Below, one piece after another: positions 45,445 through 56,201 of a stretch of 64,000 nt of DNA (position 1 is its first letter; every line of letters begins with the position of its first letter). Origin of the DNA: Xylona heveae TC161 (Eukaryota; Ascomycota; Xylonomycetes; Xylonales; Xylonaceae); NCBI RefSeq assembly GCF_001619985.1, contig NW_017264196.1:1860001-1924000 (forward strand), read 5' to 3'. Under the pieces are notes generated by a model. The model saw nothing but the letters and a program-made list of their open reading frames with translations. It was not told the DNA's origin and made no database searches. Made by a program: the position numbers and the translations under genes.

Positions 45445-47535
45445 ATGGCGAGCAAAGCTCCAGACCTACCTAGGGTATCATTGATCTATGATCTAATCTT
45501 GATGATTCTGAATACCCTGGTGGAGCTCTTTTTTAGAGCAATAGAGGTTCGCGGAAGATGGAAAATACCACGCAAAGGCGGTGTCATACTGGTCGCAGCG
45601 CCGCATGCAAATCAGGTATGTCAGCAGCTCATTGCAGCCCTGTTGTATCACCCAGTCAAATGTCTTTTCCCTGGAGCATCTTCTTGTATCAAATTCCTTG
45701 CTAATCATACCTAAAAAGTTCGTTGATTCTGTGGTCCTAATGCAGATCATGCGAAACATGAACCGGCAGGTCTCTTGGCTGATGGCCGAGAAATCATTCG
45801 AACGGAAGTTTGTTGGCGAAATTGCCAGAAAACTTGGCACTGTTCCTGTTGCCAGGACCATGGATAGAGCTAAGCCTGGAAAGGGCTCTGTTTACCTGCC
45901 TGATCCGATTGAGAATCCTTTGCTTTTACGCGGCATTGGAACTGATTTTACCGGACCAGATTTTGCCGTTGGGTCAACGATTTACTTACCAGCTATCAAT
46001 GGACAATCTGAGCGGCTAGATATTGCAGACATCCGGGGTCCTGAAGAGGTTATTCTGAAGAAAGCACCGAGCTCCGCAGATGCCCTTTACCAGCTCACGG
46101 GAGAGCATAATGTTTTTGGGCTTGAATCGAACGTTGATTGCAAAAAGGGATATCCTAGCTTTGCAGGTTCCAGATACAAGGTTGCACCCCATATGGATCA
46201 AAGTCATGTTTACCAGGCTGTCTTCGATAGACTAAACCAGGGCGGCTGCGTTGGCATTTTCCCTGAGGGTGGTAGTCATGATCGGCCAGACCTTCTGCCA
46301 CTGAAAGGTGTGCTTAAAGTATCTTAATATTTCACGAGAATCACTTGTTTGCTAATTCTACTCTAGCGGGTATAGCTATAATGGCACTCGGTGCAAGAGC
46401 CAATAATGCCGATGTCCAAGTGATTCCTGTTGGGCTCAATTACTTTCGCGCGCATAAATTTCGATCTAGAGCTGTCATAGAATTTGGTGACCCGGTCGAA
46501 ATCCCAGAAAAGCTTGTTGAGATGTACAGGAAGGGAAGGCGACGCGAGGCTATAGGGGAGGTGTTAAATGATGTTTACAAATCACTCATCTCTGTCACGT
46601 TGAATTGTGCTGACTATGAAACATTGATGGTATGTTGGCGGTGGATTACCATAATGGAAAACTGCTAAAGCTTAACTGTGTAGGTCATCCAGTCTGCGAG
46701 ACGTTTATACGCTGCAAGAAATCCGAAAATCTCGCTGTCTCAGGTTATCGAAATCAATAGGAGGTTGCTCAAGGGCTACAATGAACACCAAGGCGACCCA
46801 AGGATAATGAGACTTTTCACTGCCATTGATCAGTACAATCGACGGCTACGGCAATTGGGAATTCGCGATCATCAAGTCGAAACTGCTCGGCTTTCTGCAT
46901 CCAGAGTTCTTTCCACTCTTCTCTATCGCTTTGGACTCCTCGTCGTTTTGAGCGTAGGGACATTACCTGGACTCGTTCTCTTTGCACCCGTTTTTGTTGC
47001 CTCGAAGATCATCTCAGACAAGAAATCCAAAGAGGCGCTCGCCGCGTCAAGTGTCAAGCTACGAGGACGCGATGTTATGGCCACTTGGAAGCTTCTCGTT
47101 GCACTTGCTTTTGCGCCTCTTCTATATACAGTCTATTCATTGCTTCTTGCCTACTGGACTTCTCGAAATCGCATCCAGGGCTATATCCCCGATGATGTGC
47201 CAATTTGGCGAATTATTTTTCTCGGATTCATTATTTTCCCAGCAATCAGCTTTGCTGCTTTACGCATCGGAGAAGTTGGCATGGACATTCTCAAATCCAT
47301 GCGGCCATTGATTCTGTGTCTAGTTCCGACATCGGCCAGTACATTGGGAGAGCTCCAGGAACAAAGGGAACATTTGTCAAAGGAGGTCACAGATCTAATC
47401 AATACTTTTGGTCCCAGCATGTTCCCTGACTGTATGGCGACCCAGGCCAAGATTGCACAGCAACTGAAATCTCAGATCGCTAGCATGGCTCTAGACCCAG
47501 ATGACTCCTTTGATCATTTTTGGATTCATCATTGA
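45445..47535 (+). CDS. Glycerol-3-phosphate / dihydroxyacetone-phosphate acyltransferase (Gat1/Gpt2, Sct1 type)
   Basis: Four exons, 45445-45615, 45719-46307, 46367-46629 and 46684-47535, give 624 residues. The enzyme performs the first acylation in glycerolipid synthesis at the ER. Acyltransferase motif I is AAPHANQFVD (catalytic His-Asp), reassembled across intron 1. Motif III is GIFPEGGSHDRPDLLPLKAG, across intron 2. AIMALGARANNADVQVIPVGLNYF is motif IV-like. N-terminal and C-terminal hydrophobic segments include two clear membrane helices (LLVVLSVGTLPGLVLFAPV, and LLVALAFAPLLYTVYSLLL) plus a third near IIFLGFIIFPAISFAAL. A cytosolic tail follows. The ATG at 45445 has a better context (ACCATGG) than the in-frame ATG at 45430, which would add five residues. 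Confidence 0.93.
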
Positions 47536-48294
47536 ACTTAGGCATGTCATTGCCTGAGCAGTCTCTCCATTAACGGGGAGACTCACTCTACGATTATCGC
47601 ATTCTGCGCATATTCCTGCTCTCTAGCTCTGCATTGAGAAATTTAACGCATCTGCCAATGTCAAGCATTGCAAAGGTGTCTAAGTAGAAAGGGACCTTCA
47701 TGAGATATTCAAATGCAAAGACCCCGCAAAGCTTTGCCATAATAATGATATGAATGTTCAGACATTATTTCCACCGCTAGCGGATATAGAAACCATTTAT
47801 CCTTCGAGAAGATTTGAGCGCCATCTCAAATTGCTTTTTAAAATGCTTGAACGGGCGTAGAGCACTACGACGGAGACAAAACGCATACGGTGTACGTGAA
47901 GGAAAACAAAACTTGACGGGATGGTCCCATGCAATGTGTTGGTGTCCTGGTGTGTACCAAGGTACTTTACTTTGTACCTCGTACTCGACAATCTTGTGAT
48001 GCTGGAAAACCCAACTTGTTCCGCTTACATTGTGGTAGCGCTGATTGGTTGGTCGGTTGTGTGGAAGGGTACTTTGGCCGAGGGCCCGGCAACGAACTGA
48101 GGAAAGCTTAGCGGCATTATCTCACGACTTTGAAGCATCCCGATTCCTTCAACCCCATCCCTCTCATTCTCCAATCCACAATTCGGCATTCTCTTGTGTT
48201 GCCGACCACACGTCATTCCCTTCTTTCCTATTCAATTTAATATACTATCATCTTGATTGGAAAGCTTTGGTTGCCTTCGGAGGCTGTGGTCAAG
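47536..48294. other. Intergenic region upstream of the succinate dehydrogenase gene
   Basis: 760 bp with the acyltransferase 3' UTR and the sdh1 promoter and leader. No other gene was seen. Confidence 0.55.
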
Positions 48295-50699
48295 ATGAGC
48301 TCCATGGGAATGCGGAGCTTTGCCTCGTCAAAGGTTCGTAGCATCGCCTCCGACATTGAGCAGAGAAACAATTTCCGCAATTGAAGCTGAATATACTGGG
48401 GAATATGTTGCTGATTGATGTTGCTGTACAGCTGTCGAGAGGCATTAGAACGCCTGCTCGATACTTCTCGTCCACGCGACCGGCCGGTACGTGATTTACG
48501 GATTTCCTCGCACTGTCCTGTGTCAATGTCGAAATATTTCTGATCAATTGGAATGTTAGCTCGCATCATTGCGAATCAGCCGCTGCGCGCCAAGGAAGCC
48601 TCTCCTTTCGTGAGCAACAAGTATCCTGTTGTTGTACGTTTCCCCCGCATGAAAAAGGGTGCTTTGAGGCTGTTCTGATTGTTTCCCTAGGATCACGAGT
48701 ACGATGCTATCGTTGTTGGTGCCGGTGGAGCAGGTCTCCGTGCGGCTTTCGGTCTGGCCGAGGCTGGCTTCAACACTGCCTGTATATCAAAGCTTTTCCC
48801 CACCCGTAGCCACACTGTCGCTGCTCAAGGTGGTATCAACGCTGCGCTCGGAAAGTACGTTAGGTCAGACACACGGTAGAAGAGATTCTGGATGCTAAAT
48901 CTTCGCCACAGCATGCACGAGGATGACTGGCGGTGGCACATGTACGACACCGTCAAGGGTTCGGACTGGCTCGGTGACCAGGACGCCATCCACTACATGA
49001 CTCGTGAGGCCCCGGCCAGTATCATTGAGCTTGAGAACTACGGATGCCCTTTCTCCAGAACGGAAGATGGCAAGATGTATGAAATATTTCCTGTTCGGAC
49101 ACAATCTGGATTCAGTTCTATTGACATTGTTCTAGTTACCAGCGTGCTTTTGGTGGACAGTCCAAGGAGTACGGCAAGGGAGGCCAGGCCTACCGGTGCT
49201 GCGCTGCCGCTGACCGTACCGGTCACGCTCTGCTCCACACTCTCTACGGCCAGTCCCTGAGACACAATACTAACTATTTCATCGAGTACTTCGCTATGGA
49301 TCTGCTCATGGAGGACGGTGAGTGCAAGGGTGTCATTGCCTACAACCAGGAGGATGGCACTCTTCACCGTTTCCGTGCCCACCACACTGTTCTCGCCACT
49401 GGTGGTTACGGCCGTGCCTATTTCAGCTGTACCTCTGCTCACACTTGCACTGGTGACGGTATGGCTATGGTTGCTCGTGCTGGTCTTCCCAACCAGGACT
49501 TGGAGTTCGTCCAGTTCCACCCTACTGGTATCTACGGTGCTGGATGCTTGATCACTGAAGGCTCTCGAGGTGAGGGTGGCTACTTGCTCAACTCTGAGGG
49601 TGAGCGTTTCATGGAGAGATATGCCCCGACTGCCAAGGATCTTGCCTCTCGTGACGTCGTCTCTCGATCCATGACCCTTGAAATCCGCGAGGGCCGTGGT
49701 GTCGGCCCTGACAAGGACCACATCTACCTCCAGCTCAGCCACTTGCCCCCTGAGATTCTCCACGAGCGTCTGCCCGGTATCTCTGAGACCGCCTCCATTT
49801 TCGCCGGTGTCGATGTCCGCAAGCAGCCTATCCCTGTCTTGCCCACTGTCCACTACAACATGGGCGGTATCCCGACCAAATACACCGGTGAAGTCCTCAC
49901 CATTGACGAGCAGGGCAACGACAAGGTTGTCCCTGGTCTCTTCGCTTGCGGTGAGGCCGCCTGTGTCTCTGTCCACGGTGCTAACCGTCTCGGTGCAAAC
50001 TCTCTGCTCGACCTTGTCGTCTTCGGCCGTGCCGTTTCCCACACCATCCGTGACAACTTCACTCCTAACACGCCTCACAAGGAGACGAGCGCCGACCTTG
50101 GTGCCGAGTCCATTGCCACCCTCGACAAGGTCCGTACCGCCGAGGGGCCCAAGAGCACTGCCGATGTCCGCCTCGCCATGCAGAAGACTATGCAAACGGA
50201 TGTCAGCGTCTTCAGAACGCAGGAGAGTTTGGATGAGGGTGTCTCGAAGATTCACGAGGTTGATGCCATGTTCAAGGATGTTGGCACCAAGGACCGCAGC
50301 ATGATCTGGAACTCTGACCTTGTTGAGACTCTTGAGCTCCGTAACCTCTTGACTTGCGCGTAAGTGACTTATTTCTCCACATTTGGAGAATTACCAGAGC
50401 TTACTGAACTTTTTTCGAACAGTGTCCAAACCGCCGAGGCCGCTGCTAACCGCAAGGAGTCTCGTGGTGCCCACGCCCGCGAGGACTACCCCGACCGTGA
50501 CGACGAGAACTGGATGAAGCACACTCTTACCTTCCAGAAGAAACCTCACGGCAAGACTGACTTGACCTACCGTAACGTCGTTGGCCACTCGCTCGACGAG
50601 AGCGAGTGCAAGTCTGTCCCTCCATTCAAGAGGTATGTTTCTGCACTTTCCACTTCATCAACGCGAAAATACTGACTCAAATTCCGCAGAACTTACTAA
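48295..50699 (+). CDS. sdh1: Succinate dehydrogenase flavoprotein subunit, mitochondrial (Sdh1)
   Basis: Eight exons, 48295-48333, 48432-48486, 48560-48633, 48691-48854, 48912-49076, 49136-50359, 50423-50632 and 50690-50699, give 646 residues. It is the FAD subunit of respiratory complex II and oxidises succinate in the TCA cycle. The N-terminus is Arg/Ser-rich without acidic residues ([30 protein letters not shown]), a matrix-targeting peptide. The dinucleotide-binding fold is [21 protein letters not shown]. The covalent FAD histidine lies in [10 protein letters not shown]. The active site contains HPTG, and [19 protein letters not shown] and [14 protein letters not shown] are diagnostic. 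The last exon is 10 nt and encodes only the end of KRTY and the stop. The first donor is GTTCGT, weaker than usual. Confidence 0.95.
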
Positions 50700-51733
50700 A
50701 CGCATTTTCTCCGACAACCGAATAGACTCTCCTACACTTGAGAGTTCTAGTATATTTACCCCACGATTGTTGGCATGTAACTTCTTCATGTATTCGACCT
50801 AAATGCGAATGCCACTGGCAGCCATACACGCGTCAGGCATTACAGTAGGCTTTTTTCTTTTTGAGCCTCTTACTTTTTTTTTTTCCCTTTACTCTATAAT
50901 TTCCCCTGCGTTTTTGTAACTTTTTGCGCCGTGTATGGAGTCAGCATCCCTTGTAAATGGAATGAATCTGTCAAAAAGAAGAAAGAACAAAAGCAAAAAA
51001 ACTAGCATTGTGTGTGTCCGTTCGTTTCAATGCTTAAATGTGAGAAGATGTCCACAAAAACCGTAAAAGTTGTGTCCTAGTACTACCGGAATTTGTCTCG
51101 ACAACGTCGAGTTCTTTTGGTCCTTTTCCCAGTCTGCCCCCTCGCTCTCCCATGCAGCGCCACTTATCCTTTTGCTAGTAAAATTCATTATTGGCGCTTC
51201 CCTGGCTCACACAGCGAGTATATAACCCAATTCCTGCCCTCCCCCACAACCCCGATTCCCTCTGCATAGCTTGATACTAAATTGTGAGGATGGAGTGGAG
51301 ACTCCGTACCGCAGGCTGGCTTGTTATAGCATTGTTTCTCATGTGCAGCAGATTGTTCTTTGTTTCTTTCCGGAAGGTAGCTTTGGGTTGATATGTCCTG
51401 GCCCTTAGCTAGCAGAGATGTCTACTGTATTTATAAATCCAGGCTCTGCACCCTTTTAGCTTGGGATAAGAAAGTCCAAGTACCGGAATTGTCCGGGTTG
51501 GAGAGATGATGACAGTGGGACAGCCCAAATTTATTGCATCATGTAACACTAAAAAACGTGTAATTTGCACCATATATCATTGAATGGAAACGCTACCTGC
51601 TACCTTATAGATGTAAGAAAAGAAAAAAAAGGGTTCCCCATGCAAAAGTAAAATACAATCCGCCGTGCCCGAATACTAGCCGGCATGCCCAACCAAATGT
51701 GAGACAAACTCTCGAAACATGGGAAAATCTCGT
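50700..51733. other. Convergent 3' region between sdh1 and rpt1
   Basis: 1.03 kb with T-rich 3' UTR sequence after sdh1 and an A-rich end before rpt1. No gene was recognised. Confidence 0.6.
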
Positions 51734-53325
51734 CTAGTTGTACTGCATGTACGCAGCTGTCGAGTTGAATTTCAAGTTGCCCTTGATGACCTTGTCAACT
51801 GCAGCCAAGAAGTCCTTCTCCGTGGCAATCTTTCTCCGTGCGCGAATGGCGAACATGCCTGCTTCCGTGGAGACACTGCGAAGCTCTGCACCCGTGGCGT
51901 TGGGGCAAAGACGGGAGATGAGTTCCCATCGAATGTCACGCTCCACAGACATACTCTTGGCGTGGATGCGGAGAATGTTGGCTCGGCCCTCCATGTCGGG
52001 GAGGGAGAACTCAATCTTTCGATCAATACGGCCTGGACGCATAAGGGCAGGGTCCAGAGTCGAAGGCCGGTTAGTAGCGAACATGACCTTGATGTTTCCT
52101 CGCGAATCGAAACCGTCAAGCTGAGTGATAAGCTCCAACATGGTTCGCTGTACTTCATTGTCACCACCAGCACCGTCATCAAAACGGGCACCACCAATGG
52201 CATCGATTTCATCGAAGAAAATGATGCAAGCCTTTTTTGTTCTTGCCATTTCAAAAAGCTCTCGGACCATTCTTGCACCCTCGCCGACGTACTTTTGCAC
52301 AAGCTCACTACCAATCACACGAATGAAGGTCGCGTCTGTTCGGTTGGCGACGGCTCTGGCGCAGAGAGTCTTTCCAGTTCCAGGAGGTCCGTAGAGCAGA
52401 GCTCCCTTCGGCGGGTCGATACCCAGGTTCACAAATCGTTCGGGGGAGAGCAACGGCATTTCCACAACTTCTCTGAGCTTCTCAATCTGGTCTTTGCATC
52501 CACCAACATCTCCGTATGTGACGTCTGGCTTATCCTCGACAGTCATCATTGTAACGCTGGGATCGATCTTGGGAGGAAGAGGAAGAAGAATCTGATACTT
52601 GTTGCGGTCCACACTAGCGGAGCGTCAGTAAAATAAAAGCGAAACCCAAAACGCAACGATCCTTCAGCAACATACCCGACACGCATGCCCTCCTCGATAT
52701 CTGTTGGCGCAACTCGCTCGCCGAGGTTCACGACGAACTTCGCTATTTGCTTCACGTTGATGACATATTTGGACTTTTCCGCATCCTTCTCATCTTGGAT
52801 AATCTTTGTACATCTTGCAACCTGAAGCGGCTGCTCTTCCTGCATACGTTGTCGATCGGCAGCAACATCCCAAAGGTGTGGCGGGGCGAGACCGGTGTCC
52901 GATTCCTGGTGCGATATTTAGTAAAAGGCGACATGATTGACAACTTGGACTAGCTACCTTAACACCTATATTCCATCCATTACAATTAGCAAATCTTCTA
53001 TCATTTTTCGACTGGATGGAAAAAAGACATACCAATCTTCTCATTCACGCTAGTTTGTTTGTCCTTGATTTGCTTCTCAAGCCTCTTCAACGCATTAGCG
53101 TACGGCGCGGCACCGTAGGTTTTCAGCACCTGGATGTCGCTTTTGGGTGCGTTAGTTAATCCGTCCGTGAAAGCGCAGCGTGTCCATATTTGGTTCCATC
53201 TACAGAAGCTTTTGTAGTGGTTAAACATACTCATCTGATAGAGGAGTGATCTTCTTCTCAGGCTCCTCCTCGTCGGCGTAGTTCTTCTGGTACTTCTCCC
53301 AGTTTGCACCTGTGGCGCTAGGCAT
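51734..53325 (-). CDS. rpt1: 26S proteasome regulatory ATPase Rpt1 (PSMC2/Cim5)
   Basis: Five minus-strand exons, 53325-53231, 53139-53033, 52965-52958, 52905-52676 and 52613-51734, give 439 residues, the family length. Rpt1 is one of six AAA+ subunits of the 19S unfoldase ring. It starts [16 protein letters not shown] with an acidic patch and an N-terminal coiled coil ([22 protein letters not shown]). An OB-like domain follows ([28 protein letters not shown]). The AAA+ domain has Walker A GPPGTGKT, Walker [12 protein letters not shown], arginine-finger region [20 protein letters not shown] and sensor 2 [10 protein letters not shown]. Exon 3 is only 8 nt, completing G and coding V-K between KIG and ESDTG. 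The diagnostic [12 protein letters not shown] string appears only if it is included. Confidence 0.95.
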
Positions 53326-53702
53326 GGTGCGCTATGTGATGTGTTTGGATTGAGTTTCGAATTGCAGATAGAGTTTTTAAGCTTTTCTCTTTCCGAGATG
53401 GATACAACGATGACAGAAATGGTGAGAATGACCGATGCGTTGTAATTGGAGGTTGTAAGCTAGCTGGAGGTTGAGAACGAGGTAAGTTGGGTATGATGAT
53501 AGTGATGCTTACCAAAGAGAGTCGTGCCGGGTAAGCGTCGGTTCAAGGAAGTTCACCGAAGCATGTTTCCCGAAATGGTGTTAGCGCGTTATCAACTCTT
53601 CAGTAATTCCCATTCCGTCGCGTCCTGTCGACAGAGTGGAATAGGTCGTGGTTATCTGTTGTTACCTTTTGTGCTTCGAATTTAAGAGTGTCTTCACCGA
53701 AC
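53326..53702. promoter_or_regulatory. Shared divergent promoter of rpt1 and cct4
   Basis: Only 377 bp separate the start codons of the proteasome ATPase (-) and the chaperonin subunit (+). The arrangement allows co-regulation of folding and degradation genes. No yeast-type proteasome element GGTGGCAAA was seen. Confidence 0.5.
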
Positions 53703-55793
53703 ATGGCCTCAGTGCAAGCGCCCTCATCAAACGCCGGCAACAATGCCTTCAGAGTTCGTGAATCTCAGTTTTTGTGGGCTTGTGACAGTACTAAGCATAC
53801 TGCAGGATAAGGCGAAGCCTCAGGCGGTGCGGACCGCCAACATCGTGGCTGCAAGAGGTAAGGAAACTCTATTCATATTGACTTTATGAAACTTTGCTGA
53901 GTTTTAAATAGCTGTCGCGGATGCCATCAGAACGGTGAGCTGGACAACCGGAAATTCGCGGCACTTATACTAAAGCAACGTACAGTCCCTTGGACCTCGA
54001 GGAATGGACAAGATGGTGAGTAATAGTTCCTCACGCTCTCTTAAAAGAAGAAATACTGAAACTTTACAGATTCAAACTGGCAAAGGCGAGACTCTCATCG
54101 TACGCAAGCTCCAAAATTATACTCTTTTCGGCGAACCGACCCCCGCTAATGAAGATAGACCAACGATGGTAACACAATGCTGAAAGACATGAGTGTCATG
54201 CACCCGGCTGCAAAGATGCTCGTCGATCTCTCTGCTGCTCAGGATGTTGAGGCTGGTGATGGAACAACCTCCGTTGTCGTCATTGCAGGAAGTCTACTTG
54301 GAGCGGCGGAGAGACTGCTCGGAAAAGGCAAGCGACCCGGAAAGACGATTATACATCATTACATGCATTCTAATACTGTGAAAAGGAATTCACCCGACCG
54401 TCATCTCGGAATCTTTCCAGCGTGCTGCCGCCGCTGCTGTTCAGACTCTCCACGACATGTCACAGCCTATCTCTCTGACGGACCGCGCTACCCTTCTCCA
54501 AGCCGCTTCTACGTCTCTTTCGTCGAAGATTGTCTCTCAATATTCCAACCTCCTCGGCCCGATGGCCGTCGACTCCGTTCTTAAGGTGATCGATCCTAAG
54601 ACTGCTGACAATGTCGACCTCCGTAACATCCGGATAGTGAAGAAAGTTGGCGGCACTATTGACGAAAGCGAGATGGTGGATGGCCTTGTCCTTACACAGC
54701 CCGTGATTAAGAGCGCCAACGGACCTACAAGAATGGAGAAGGCCCGGATAGGATTGATCCAGTTCCAGCTAAGCCCGCCGAAGCCTGATGTATGTCGCGC
54801 AAACGACTGAGCGTTGAAGAAAGGGCTGACATTTGTGCTATAGATGGAAAACCAGGTCGTTGTCAACGACTACAGGCAGATGGATAAGATTTTGAAGGAG
54901 GAGCGAACGTATCTTTTGAACATGGTCAAGAAGATCAAGAAGGCCAAATGCAACGTTCTCTTCATTCAGAAGTCTATTCTCCGGGACGCTGTTAACGACT
55001 TGAGTTTGCACTTCCTCGCCAAATTGAACATCCTCGCAATCAAGGACATTGAGAGAGACGAGGTTGAGTTCATTTGCAAGGTGAGCCACGCAAGAAAAGA
55101 ACCGTATGAGTTAGTATTAATTTGAATATAGAGTACCGGCTGCAAGCCTATTGCCGACATTGACTCCTTCACGGAAGACAAGCTCGGCTCAGCGGAGCTC
55201 GTCGAGGAGGTCCAATCCTCAGGCGCCCGCACAGTCAAGGTTACTGGCGTTAAGAGTGCTACCCAGACCGTCTCCATTGTCTGCAGAGGAGCAAACTCTC
55301 TGATCTTGGATGAGGCTGAGCGTAGTTTGCACGATGCGCTCTGCGTCATTCGCTGTTTGGTAAAGAAGAAGTAAGCTGTACCAAGCTTCTATTTTATGAG
55401 CTATGGCTAACGTGTACACTTGCTAGGGCTTTGATTGCTGGTGGTGGAGCTCCCGAAATTGAGGTCGCTCAAGCTCTTGCAAAACAGGCTCGTTCCCTGA
55501 CTGGAACCGAGGCCATCTGCTGGAAGGCATTTGCCGATGCGATGGAAGTCATCCCTACCACTCTCGCTGAGAACGCGGGCCTCAACTCGATCAAGGTCGT
55601 CACAGACCTGAGACACAGACATGCCATCGGTGAAAAGAATGCTGGTGTTAGCATCCGAAGTGGCGGCGTCAAGAACAACATTACTGAAGAGAAGGTTTTG
55701 CAGCCTTTGCTTGTCAGCACGAGTGCTATTGAGCTGGCTGCGGAGACCGTGAAGATGATTCTGAGAATTGATGACATTGCCCTTGCGCGATAA
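53703..55793 (+). CDS. cct4: CCT/TRiC chaperonin subunit delta (Cct4)
   Basis: Ten exons: 53703-53753, 53806-53857, 53912-53934, 53986-54015, 54070-54099, 54159-54327, 54386-54789, 54844-55080, 55132-55370 and 55427-55793; 533 residues. Cct4 is one of eight subunits of the cytosolic chaperonin that folds actin and tubulin. Conserved parts are [25 protein letters not shown], the ATP motif [12 protein letters not shown], the apical-domain strand [19 protein letters not shown] and the C-terminal ATPase [13 protein letters not shown]. The 5' end is cut into five exons of 23-52 nt. The intron after exon 6 has a GC donor (AAG|GCAAGC) and AAAG acceptor, needed to join LLGKG to [10 protein letters not shown]. 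The first donor is GTTCGT, as in sdh1. Confidence 0.95.
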
Positions 55794-56201
55794 ATCTAAA
55801 AAGAAGTTCTTTGATTTATTTGTATGATACTTGAGCCTCATTAGACATTTCATCAACGGGAACACATCATTCATATTTTTGCTCAAATAAGACCGGATTT
55901 GCCATTGCGTTGGAACACTGTGCATTTCGTTACTGTACACCAGATGTTCTATGAATTGATATATATATATATGCTTTAAACGACTTTACTCTATTTCACT
56001 GCCTTTGTTCATTTCACGTTGCCCCAGAGATAATAAGCTTAAACGTGACTTGGCGCCGTCATTTAAAGTCGATGACGCGCCTGACTCGCAAACGACGCGT
56101 CTACCGAGCCCGGCCTCCGCCATAACGTCCTACCGCATTGTGTCCACCAACGTATGGCCATGATTTTTCAAGCAAACAATAGCTGTTCCAACCCTATCAG
56201 A
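55794..56201. other. Intergenic region between cct4 and the AlkB-like gene
   Basis: About 400 bp containing the cct4 3' UTR, a short (AT)n run near 55960 and the promoter of the next gene. An in-frame ATG at 56154 could extend the next protein by 16 residues. Confidence 0.5.

Noticed and set aside
49038-50255. 405-codon open frame antisense to sdh1
   Set aside because: It mirrors the biased codon use of a highly expressed gene; composition is Val/Thr/Asp-rich without a domain, and the sense frame is certain.
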